Assembly (NCBI GenBank): GCA_936450465.1
Contig: OW388291.1
Coordinates: 82,411,436 to 82,475,435 of the forward strand
Reading direction: 5' to 3'
DNA from: Gibbula magus
Taxonomy: Eukaryota > Mollusca > Gastropoda > Trochida > Trochidae
DNA: 64,000 nt
Below, piece by piece: positions 33,101 to 45,700 of the stretch. The position numbers were made by a program, and so were the translations under genes. Position 1 is the stretch's first letter; each line of letters opens with the position of its first letter. Below the pieces are notes generated by a model. It was not told where the DNA came from. It worked only from the letters and a program-made list of their open reading frames with translations, and made no database searches.

Positions 33101-36100
33101 CACCGAGTAATCAAATCGACAATTCATAATCCCCATCTGCGAAAGACCTGCTAATATTTCAGGTTTCTAGTGCATTTAATTTTTTAGAAGAATACTTAAG
33201 ACATGGTTCCTTTAACCCTTGTAAGGAGCAACAGACTTGCTCTTTTTTTAAAATTACCAAACAATTTATATAAATACTCCTAACTGACCAAAGAATATGT
33301 ACACAAGATTTAAGTTTTTATGTTTTAGAAAACAGATTTAAGCGCGATTCATGAGGTACCAAATTTACAAGGTACACTTCCCATTGCTAAGAAGTCTGTA
33401 CACAAGATTGCAACTTTATAGGGCTTTTCGTACATGAAAATAAGTAGATGTTTAGGTCGCGCCCAATGTGGACCTCATTTGGAGCGATATGTTCACCAAC
33501 TCTACAAGTTATAATCCATAGAAGCTAAGGAGTATGTACACAATGGATAAGAGGATGACAGTAGGTGTTTAGGTCGTGCCCCCATGGGCCTTTTTTAAAT
33601 CACATGATCAATAAAGCTACAATTCATAATCCCCAATGGGGAGTCTGTACACAAGATTTCAGCTTTCTATATAGATTTCTAGAGCCAGTGGTTATTGGGA
33701 ATAGCGAAATGTAAACGGAAGGAAACGCCGAAGGTCATGCAGTGCCATAAGCCCATTGGACCTTTCAGACCTAGTTAGTTTAAAATGAGATGTGGAAATT
33801 CCAAGATATATGTCAATTTGAAAAACTAAATTCCGCTTAATCAAGTTACGAAACAAAATTGGATAACGAACTAAATTGTAATCTTTCAGAAGATACATGG
33901 AACATAAAGCATCAATGGGCTCGCTAACAGTACACATCTATAACCAGGTGTGGTTCCAGTATCGACTCATACATAGTAGCTTACTTTACGTTGTTAACAT
34001 CAGGGTGCATATTGTTTAATGATGAATAATGAAATAGATATTTAGGTCATGGCCTATGAGGCTCTTATTTGGTTCTACAGGTCATCAAATCTACAATTTA
34101 GAATATCCATTGGCAAAATAGTCTGTACACAATATTACAGCCTTCTAGGTCTTTTTGTTCGGGAGAAGAAGATACAATATGATTTTATGTCATGGCCTGT
34201 GAGGCCCTTATTTGGGGCCACTGGATCACCAAATGTACAATTTAAAATACTCATTGGCCAAGGAGTCTGTACACACAATTTCAGACCCAATGGTTCTTGA
34301 GAAGAAGACGAAAATGAGAAAAGTTTACAGACGGACGGACGGACGCCGGACACCATATCAGGCTTGATGAGCTAAAATTGGATAACAATATCTAAAACAA
34401 TTCCTAACATGTTTGAATGTGATTACAGTATAAACAGGACCAACATTTAGAGTTGGTTTCTTAACGAAGAGTAGCAACGTGCTTTTGTTTAATCGACACG
34501 AAGATAATAAAACATCTAAAGTAAATAAAGATAAACACTTGAAATGTTTACTTCAGCTAAGAATTATAAAATGCTTTGCGGGTTGAGTGTTTAGTAAAAC
34601 AACTATGCACGTTCAATGTTTACTCGAAACTAAGAAATAAACTGATGATATGTTAACGTTATAGAAAACACACGTTCACAAAAGAAAACAAATATTTACT
34701 CAACCTGATCAAGTATAACGTGTTTAGGGTTGATTCAGTTGATTCAAATCAGAGGCTGCAGTTGTGGAAGCCGCTTCGGAAATCACACAAAAAGAATAGA
34801 TGCTATTTTTTTTTATAGCTAAACATTTATTTATTTATTTATATATTTATTTATTTATTTATTTACTATTGCAGATAACACCATTATTCCTATACAGTCA
34901 TTTGAATTCCTCGCAACTACATTTGTATCAATGAATGATGATTAATAATTAAATGTAAATAACCGATATTTATTATTTGTATGAAGATCTATCAATCTAT
35001 CTTTACATCTTGAATTATTTGTTTCTTGTCTTTATGCGAGATATTTGATGCTTTTATATTTATTTATTTTTTGTGCCTAAGAGATATATTTCAATTCAGA
35101 AAAACTCATTATATATAACGACCGACCAATTGGATGATCTCTGTATCCACGTCGTTAAGCTGTAGATGACGGTTGTTGGTTACAGTCCATGTAGCTCAAC
35201 AACACGAGGTCTGGTAACTAGGGACATTATTAAACACATAATTGAAACGTCGTGTGGAGAAACTTAATCATACAATTCTAGATTCTTTTCTCTTTATCTC
35301 GTTATTTTTAAAGCCAGGGATAATTATTTCGAGGTATAACGAATTCATATGTGCATGATTACAGTCTGTGTCATTTCCACAATTACTATAATGTTTCAAC
35401 TTAATAAATTAACTTTTCGCGAATAGAGAAAGGATTGTTAATTTGATAGTAGTTTTGTATCATATCTGTTGGTGTTTAAAGGTTTTCGTCACGTCCAACA
35501 ATAATTTAGAAAATTGAAAAAGATCGTTGACCACACGTTAACTGTTGCATCTTTTAGATTGAACGATATCTGAAAAATGAAAAGTAATTACAAGGAAATG
35601 TGACGGTTTACAATTAGTGCTCTATGTCATCTACATTTATATACGTCATCAAAAAAAGTTCACCTACTTTTGAAATATAATCTTTGGGTTACCTTAGTAG
35701 GAAAACTATATAATAGTATGCTGACATCATATCATGTGTATGGAGAGAGACAACAGGTTGACTTATTCCTTTTGGACAGGCAATAGTGTGTGGTAACCTC
35801 TGGCGTTTGGAAGGGCAGCAAACGCCTTGGAATACCGTTAATAAGTGTGTTAACATACGTAACAGCCATATTGCTCCATGCTTTGACGAGAGCGTTTGAT
35901 AATTCAAGCAGGGTAGTAGGTTGGTTCCCCATACGTTGTTTTTGTTGTTGATATTTTGACTAATTTAGGATACCATTGCACTTGGCCATTTCCAGTATAT
36001 ATATCCTTGAAAAGTACGCAAATTAGACATCCATTAGACGACATTCTCCTGGTACAGGGTTGGAGTGACGAAAACAAAGCGCCAGTTGGTTGACTAATTA

Positions 36101-39100
36101 ACACCCCTTTTCTGAAACTAGAATTATACAGATGGTTGTTTAATATATGTTTACATTCCGCCATGTTCTCTGCCCACAGGGTTGACTCTAAGCGGGCACC
36201 TGTTCCTGGTGTTGCTGTCGCTGATCCTGGTGAGGACAGGATACAACCTCTTCCCCCTCGACTTCACGGGAGTCCCGCTCACCCTGACCGAGGACGCCAC
36301 GTACCTCCGCACTCTAGCCTGGGAGTTCGCGGACGACAGTGGAGTTATTCTGGATAAGGACGTGGAGGCAAGTTCAGACGAAAGGTCGAAGACTTCAGAG
36401 ACAATCACTCTCATCTACGAAGGAGGGAATGTCTTCACGAAGGACAAGTTACAAGCGATAGCCGACTGGGAAGCTGAGATTATAAATGAACCCAAATTTG
36501 CAAATTTCTGTAAAATAAGCGATGAGAATGGTGGTCAGTGTGAAAAACCGTTTTCAATAATTCGATTCTTTGATGGAAGTTTGCATCCGTCCCTGAACGA
36601 CCCGACATTTGACAACATAGAGACGATCTTGACCACAGCCATGGCAACCCCTCAATCGGCCCAGCTACTTCAGTTCCACCTGGGGAAGAACGCAGTGATC
36701 GACTCGGCAACCAGTACTGTCAAGTCGGAGATCACGCGGTCCATCATCTACCTTGGCCATCCCGACGACACAAAGCGCAAGGAGTTCGTAGTGGATGCGT
36801 ACAACACTAAGTTGAAGGACAAGGCTGAGTCGGGGCTGGCAGGTTTGAACTTCATCTACACCTCGACAAGTCTCTTCTCCTATGAGATCCAGCGCCAGGT
36901 TATATTCGACATGCTACTGGCTGGGGGAAGCTTCGCATTCATCTTCCTCTTTATGCTACTTCAAACCCAGTCCCTTTTCATCACTGGATTCGCCGTCTTC
37001 AGCATCCTGGCCAGCTTCTTCGGTGCTAATCTCATCTACCGGATCGTGCTGGACTACCAGTACTTCGGCATTTTCCACGTCCTATCTGTCTTCATCATCC
37101 TCGGCATTGGGGCTGATGACGTCTTCGTCTACTACGACACCTGGAGAGCAACTGCCCACGAGAAACACCCCACTCTGGAGGAGCGAGTATCAGCGTGTTA
37201 CCGAAGAGCCGCTAAAGCCATGTTAGTCACATCACTTACTACCGGTGTGGCATTCGTCGTCAATGCATTTTCTCCCTTGCTTGCAGTCAACTCGTTCGGC
37301 CTCTTCTCTGGTATTCTGGTCCTCGTCAACTACATCAGCGTCATCGTCTTCTTTCCTACGGTGGTGGTCATGTACCACAAGCACTTCGAGAACTGGACCT
37401 GGCCATGCTGTCGCTGCTGTAAGCGGAAGGCTGTCGTGTCACCCTCACATGAAATCAAAGATGGCCACCGGAAGCACATCATTGTCCGATTCTTCAAGGG
37501 ACCGTTTTACTCATTCGTTAGTCACCACATAGTCAAGTGGGTGTTGATCGTATTCAGTACCATCATCCTCTGTGTCTTCATCTACCTGGCAACTGGTCTC
37601 AAACCCGAGGAAGAAAATGTAAGTAATTAGCATATTTGTACAGGAATCAATAATATTTGCCTTTTTCAGTTGTGAGTCAGATAACAACATACATTTGCAA
37701 AAGAAAAGATATAAAACGGCTTTTGAGTAGCACATTACAAACTGAATTCATTTTACGCACACTAGTGGGTAAACGGGCAAATGAAATTAGTGAAAATGAC
37801 CTTTTTTATGAATAGTGAGTCACATAATGATATAATTTAAAGATGAAAACTCCTTATTTCGAAGAGATGACATGTCCTTCCTCTTCTGAATGTCTTCTGT
37901 ATGAGAGTAGACATCGAGCTTATATTATATGAACAAGACATAATGTCTTACTTGTTCCCTGCTGATTTATGTGTTATTCTCTATTGAAATCATGTTATTA
38001 CAATCTGATCATCTATACTTTTAGTTTATTTAACAATTAGTATGTAAATGAAGAATGATAAACATATGTTGTCATCGATAAAGTCATTACCATGAATCAA
38101 TTAGACATGTCCAAATGTCAAAGCCTGCTATGTCTACTTACAATGAATATAGGCTATTTCATTATCTTTGTTACGCGCTTATCAGTTGATCGATGTCTCA
38201 CAGATTCTATTTTAAATCATTCTTCTCGTTTTCTCTCGCTTGCTCTGTGAAGAATTGGCTAGCTTTTTTAGCTCAAGAGCAGGAAGACTGTGATGCGCAT
38301 TGAACAGTACCGTGCTGAGGGCAACTGATTAGCGCATAACTCCAAATCTCGCTACTTTCGATCACAGTTTCTTAAAACTGAATATATATGGAACATTGAC
38401 AACTAATATAATTGAATTAATTCACGAATACAAATATAAACCTTCAATTTGGTAAACCCCTTCAAATATTACAATGTTGATATACAATCATGTATTACTA
38501 CAATCTATGTTAATGCTTATAAATACATGAATAAGAATATTTAAGGCATTCATCTTGAAGACCTAAGTACTGCCGCGGCAGTCCTAGTCTTCTTATTATT
38601 TTCTGTACGTTTTTGTGATGCGGATTCTGAAGTAACGGCTGAACCGAAGTGCATGAAATTTTCAGTGATACTAGCCTTGACTAGCCTTTTTCACGTTTTT
38701 AGCCAAGCAGAAGTGTTGAAGACCTTGGTACTGACACGTCAATCCTAGTTTAAATTATTAATACGTAAGCAGCAAAACTTTGAATTGTACAGAATCCAAA
38801 AGCTGAAACGATGACGTGTTTCTATTAGATGTAGATATTAGTTACTGCAGATCTTAGCTGAGAGAAGATTACATCTGAGTTTCAATGAGATATTGGTAAC
38901 ACTGGCCTGCAGCTCAAACCTAACTGTCATCACAGTACAGTTCACTCTCTGCAGATAAAGATCTACAAGGACAGTCACAACTTCGCCAAGGCGACAGATC
39001 GGAACACCAACGCCTTCAAGCCCAGCAGTAGAGACAGTGTGATAGAAGTTGCACTCGTCTGGGGACTCAGAGACCAGGACTTGTCCAACTGTCACAAGAC

Positions 39101-39672
39101 TAATTCGGAATGTACTGGTACCACGAGGTGGGACGAAGGATTCGATCTCAACGTCAAACCAGCCCAGAACGCTTTACTGGTGAGCCCATCTTGTGTCCAT
39201 TATACTGTACATAGTATGTCATTTCCAACAGTGGAGCTTCGAGTTTAACACACACTGTGTCCTCGGTGATCAGTCAGCAATGTGAAGTTTCATATGCATG
39301 CTCGCATCCTTCCATGTCGTCTGAACACTGACAATCCCTTCATCTCTGTGCAGGAACTGTGTACGAAACTGAGGAACATGACGGACGCTGAGAGTGCCCC
39401 CCTCAAGATACGACGTGACAGCGTGACCGGTCTGCTAGACGTTGACTGCTTCATCGCAGACTTCGACATGTTCATGTCGGTAAGTGACTTCTTCCTCCTC
39501 GTATCCTGCTCAAAGATGGGATTCATTTTCCTTCCTTCTCCTCTTCTGTTAATGTCTATCTACTTATGTTCTTATTGTGTTCTTCTCGTTCTCCTCTTGT
39601 ACTGATAGCTGTTGCTGCTTCTAATGGTACTTCTTCTACTATAGCTACTACTCCTTCTTTCTTTTACTACTA

Positions 39673-39711
<39 letters not shown>

Positions 39712-39714
39712 TAG

Positions 39715-39751
<37 letters not shown>

Positions 39752-42700
39752 CACTACTACTACTATTACTACTACTTTAGCCACTACTACTACTATAGCT
39801 ACTACTACTACTATAGCTACTGCTCCTTCTTTCTTTTACTACTTCTACTACCACTACTACTACTACTACTACTGCTACTACTACTACTACTACTACAACT
39901 ATAGCTACTACTACTACTACTACTACTACTGCTGCTGCTGATACTACTACTACTACTACTATAGCTACTACTACTACTACTATAGCTACTACTACTACTT
40001 CTACTATAGCTACTGCTCCTTCTTTCTTTTACTACTACTACCACTACTACTACTACTACTATAGCTACTACTACTACTACTATTACTACTACTACCACTA
40101 CTACTACTATTACTACTACTTTAGCCACTACTACTACTATAGCTACTACTACTACTATAGCTACTGCTGCTGCTACTACTACTACTACTATAGCTACTAC
40201 TAATATAGCTACTACTACTACTATAGCTACTACTACTATAACTACTACTATAGCTACTACTACTACTATAGCTACTACAACTGTTACTATAGCTACTACT
40301 ACTAATAATAATAATACTATAGCTACTACTACTACTACTATAACTACTACTATAGCTACTACTATAGCTACTGTTCCTTTTTTCTTTTACTACTACTACT
40401 ACTACTACTACTAGTAGTAGTAGTACAACTACTACTTCTACTACTACTACTATTATTATTACTACATATTATTACTACATATACATACTTAATTCTTTAA
40501 CGTAAAGTAACGTATGCAAAGATAAAATTTAAGGAAAAGATTTAAATCCGTAATACAGTAATAATACATTTTGGCAATGAAATGAGTTATATGCTACACA
40601 GAGTCAGAGTACGGATCCCAAGTACAACAACACAGACCTCAGTCTGCCCATCTCGGAGATCAAGATGTCCACCTTCATCAGAGCGAACCCAGACCGGTAC
40701 AACACCACCCAGGACATGACCAACTTCTACAGATACTTCGAGGTAATACCGGTGTGTTCCTACAATGTCTGTCGTATACAAGAATCTAAGAATAAGGTCC
40801 AGTCAGACCGGGCGTCTCCGTTACGTTTTGTGTCCGTGTCGTCGACATTGACAACATCTTCGTAACCTTAGGTTCAATTACAAAATTCTGTTCATCAAAG
40901 TTTAAATCCAAAACTGTTAAATAACATATCAAATCAAATCAAAAATCATATATCAAAGGCTTTTGAGGGTCGGGTCCGCGTGATGTTCCCTTCTCTCGGG
41001 GGTAAATCTCTGGTACGTCCACGTGACGTTCCCTTCTCTGGGGGTTTACAATCTCTGGTAGGTCCACGTGACGTTCCCTTCTCTCGGGGTTTACAATCTC
41101 TGGTAGGTCCACGTGACGTTCCCTTCTCTCGGGGTTTACAATCTCTGGTAGGTCCACGTGACGTTCCCTTCTCTCGGGGTTTACAATCTCTGGTAGATCC
41201 ACGTGACGTTCCCTTCTCTCGGGGTTTACAATCTCTGGTACGTTCACGTGACGTTCCCTTCTCTCGGGGTTTACAATCTCTGGTACGTCCACGTGACGTT
41301 CCCTTCTCTCGGGGTTTACAATCTCTGGTACGTTCACGTGACGTTCCCTTCTCTCGGGGTTTACAATCTCTGGTAGGTCCACGTGGCGTTCCCTTCTCTC
41401 GGGGTTTACAATCTCTGGTACGTTCACGTAGCCATGGTTTCTCTTTAACTTGGTTATTAAGCTGTTCTACAAGCAGTAAAGTCATGTTTATAAAAAAATA
41501 GTATAATTTACTGTTGAACGAACTGCAAATATTCAAACAAGACGTATATTATACAGATTATTAACAAGCAATTGTCAACACATTGAGAAATCAAAACTGT
41601 AGAAATTCTGCAGTATGATCCAATCTAAATAATAAAAGAGTGCAATTGTTTTTTTTAAATCTATAAGATACAAACACATCGTAAATATCATTGTATCTTA
41701 TCTCTTTCAGACCGGTCTCTCCTTCTGGCTGTATGATGGCTACAGCGGAAATTACTCGAAACAATTCGTTGATCACTCGGAAAATCTCGGCTTTTCCCGG
41801 GACAAACAGGACACCAAGGACGTCATCAATGTAGCAGGTGCGTGTTATTTTTTTATCTGACCTTACACTAAACACCTGGGCCGTGTTCAAGAGAGGTTTC
41901 AAAGTAATCACTCAATTAGCGATTACTTTTAAACCTCTCTTGAACGCGATTGCTCAATGTAGGGCTACGTAGCAAAGCGAGCGAATTGTGAGGTTTTGCA
42001 TCGTGTCGTTCAGGAGAGAATGAGCGGTACTTGAGCGCTACATTAAGCAATCAATGAGCGATTATAAGCGCTTGCTGTTATGGAACGGGGCCAAGCTTCA
42101 TTGTAACTTGCAGTGCTGAACTATATTTACGTTCACTTGAAATTAATAAGCCGATTATAGTTTAATGAATTCGATGAAGTGCCCATCTTGATCCTAGTTG
42201 CAGTCCACTCAGTCAAGACGGGCAGGGTTGATCACAATACATTGGTATTGCGTACGCGCCTTTCTGCATGCAATAATACTAATCTTTGTGATATAAACAA
42301 ATTTGTTACCAAGATGCTCTATTTGAATCAACTATGTGTTGCCTGGCACATTGCCACTGTGTGTTATATTAATTTTCGAAAAATATATGCTTTTGTTTTT
42401 GTAATTAATAAACAGTTTTACAGTTTTTGTTTAAATCCGCGTCTCGTAGAAGTTTGAAAGATATCAGAAAAGTGAAATTCCCTGCGCGTCAATCATTTGT
42501 TTTGCTGCTACTACGTCGCTGTAGCGCTGTGTTAGTAGGTAATGGACTTTCGGGGTATTAAAGGTGCTTAACCTATTTATTTGCACTGTACACATCATGT
42601 TTTGTCATGTATAATGTATGCATGTAGTTATGGGCTGTTGGTCTACACTTCAGTAATAAAGAATTGAATTGAACTGAATTTCGGTATGAAAGTGCAGAAA

Positions 42701-45700
42701 AATGAAAAGTCAACATATACCTGGAAGTAAGTATATACGGTGCTGATTAACCCGGCTAACCTACTCGACTCGTGTATCTAACTCGAAGTAACAACCATTA
42801 ACACACTATAGTACTTCTAATCATGTCGACTCGTCTTGATTAGCCAGACTGTAAGATTGCGAGCAACGCTCTGCATGGGTCGTTAATTATAAAGTTATTC
42901 AATAGAAACTGGTTTACACACATAAACTACAAGAAAAAAGTGAGCATGGCTCACATACCATTCGCTATCCGTCCATTGAGCAGTATATATGTCAAGGGTA
43001 CTATGTTTAAAAAACAGATTCATGCATCATAATATTGTCCAAAATATTTTTGGGAACTGGCTTTATTATGACAAAATTTCATTCACCAAGAAATAATATT
43101 TTTCAGGGAACTTAATTGTTCCCATTAGGGCATCACAGTGGTAATTGTACCAAGTTCAAATACAGATTCAGCGGCCATAACTCCGTACAAAAATAATATT
43201 ACATAACTGGACTTTGAACTCGACGAAGAGTATAATCTGGACTACCTACATGTAACATTTCATTCACCTAAATGTAATAGTTACTAAGTAAACTTGTCCC
43301 AATTGGAGCATCACAGCTCTTTCGGTACTAAGTTCAATTTCGGATTCAAGGACCATAACTCCGTAAAAAATAACATTTCGGAATTGGACTTTGAACTCGA
43401 TGAAGAGCATCATCTAGACAACCTACATGTTAAATTTCATTCGCCTAGATGTAATAGTTGCTGAGAAACCTTATTCCAATCGGAGCATCACAGCTCTTTT
43501 GGTACTTAGTTCAATTTCGGATTCAAGGGCCATAACTCCGTGAAAAATAATATCTCGGAACTCGTTTTCGTACTCGATAAAGAGTAGGGGAGGGTGGGGT
43601 AAGTTGAGCCTCTTTTTGGTAAGAACTGTATAATTATAATAATAATAATAGCATACTTATAATGCGCATTTATCCATGTGCAATACATGCTCAAAGCGCA
43701 TGGGGAAATAGATAGGAGAATGAATTAAAATGGAAAGGCAATACTGAAGAAATGAGTCTTTAGTTGAGATTTAAAAGAGGGCAGTTCTTGACAATCACGA
43801 AGATGTTGAGGGAGTTCATTCCAGGCTGTTGATGCTGCAAAAGCGAACGATCTTTTCCCGTAGGTGGATGTGTTGACTGTGGGAGGCACAAGAAGATTCT
43901 TATCTTGAGAACGTAGTGTCCTGGATGGAATGTGGCGGGTAAGAGAGTCAGAGAGATATGAAGGGGCAGATCCAGAGATGCATTGGAAGGTGAGGCAGAG
44001 AAGCTTGAACTGTATCCTGTACTCAATGGGCAGCCAGTGAAGGGATTTGAGGAGAGGTTTGACATCATCATACTTCTTGGACTGAGTGACAATGCGAGCT
44101 GCAGCGTTCTGAATGCGCTGCAGTTTCTTGATTTGGGCCTTCGTTGCGCCGGCGAGGAGGGAGTTGCAATAGTCAATGCGACTAATGACTAAGGATACGG
44201 CCAGGGTTTTAGCAGACTCAATGGTCAGACATGGGCGTATGTGGCCAATGTTTCGGAGCTGTCCAAAGCAACTCCTCACAAGCTGAGAAACATGATCATC
44301 AAGTGACAAGTTTGCATCCACAACCACACCAAGATTTTTGACGGTGTCCAAGAATGTAATGGCTGCATTGTCAAAATCCAAATTGTCGCAATCCAATGTT
44401 GCACGCCTCTTTGCTGGGCCTACGACGATACACTCGGTCTTTGAGCTGTTTAGCTTAAGCTTATTGTCGCTCATCCAGCTTTTGATGTCGTAACAACAAT
44501 CTCTGAGCTCCTGTACAGCAGTATTGCCATGTGGGGTTGTTGGAAAGAAGAAGTTGTACAATTGAGAGTCATCAGCATAATGGTGGCGGTTGATATTGTG
44601 ATCATCAATGACAGTACCGAGCTCTTTCACATAAAGAGTAAAAAGCACGGGGCCAAGAACTGACCCTTGTGGCACTCCACATGTAAGATGGTCAGGAGCG
44701 GAGCGATGGTGATCTATCAGCACACCCTGATCTCTGAAGGAAAGGTATGACTTGAACCATTCTAGGACAGTACCACCGACGAGAAAGTCAGTTTTGAGGC
44801 GACGGAGAAGTCTACTGTGGTCTATAGTGTCGAATGCACTGCTCAAGTCCAAGAGAACAAGAATTCCCAACTGTTTGTTGTCAATGCCCAGCCGGAGATC
44901 ACTGATGACCTTCAGCAGCGCTGTCTCCGTACTGTGGCATCTGCGGTATGCCGATTGCAGATGGTCATGTAGATCGTATCTTTGAAGATGTTCCGAGAGA
45001 CGAGTGCAAACAGCACGTTCCACAAGCTTGGAAAGGAAGCTGAGGTTTGATACTGGGCGGTAATTGCTGAGCACATCTTGATCTAGATTGGGCTTTTTTA
45101 AGTGGTTTAACAAGTGCCGATTTCAATGCACATGGTACAAGGCCTGATGCAAGACTGGCGTTGAGTATGCGGGATAGAACTGGCAGAAGGAGATCAAGGT
45201 TTTCCAGAAGAATGGATGTAGGTACAGGATCCAAGTCACACGTGGTGGGGCTAGACTTTCTAACAAGTTTGAGAACCTCCTCATCACTGAAGCCCTGGAA
45301 TTCCTTAAATGTCTCGATCTCAGGATTGGCAGAGGAATCGAGTGATTCTGAAAGGCACTCAGATGTGGTGGTAGTTGTGGGTAAGTCCACCATTGTGGCA
45401 CGGATGTTTGCAATCTTTTGCATAAAAAAGTTCTTAAACTCATTGGGTAGAGATTCAGCAGATTGTGTATCCGGTAGAGGGGAATTGGACTCTTTTCCAA
45501 GTAGGCGTGACATCAGCTTATGTAAAGACCGTGGATCACTGGAATTCTGGATCTTGTCATTCAGAGACTTTTGCTTGGCCTGTCGTATCAAGGAAGTCAC
45601 CTTATTTCGAGCATTATAAAATATCTGACTGTGCACCTCTAGGCGGGAGCGTCTCCACGCTCTCTCGGCACGGCGTCTAGATTGCTTAGCTGCAATTACT

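Larger units (their letters stand above)
30149..36179 (+). other. Intron 1 of RND gene B
   Basis: 6.0 kb holding dispersed repeats at 30580-31205, a 33-bp tandem array, two degenerate pearl-like copies and a (TTTA)n tract near 34834-34866. No other gene is seen. Confidence 0.85.

Noticed and set aside
39566..40128. Tyr-, Val- and Ser-rich open frames
   Set aside because: Translations of a (TAC)n tract.
40939..41536. Long repeat-protein frames on both strands
   Set aside because: A 45-bp tandem unit keeps several frames open because 45 is divisible by three; not genes.
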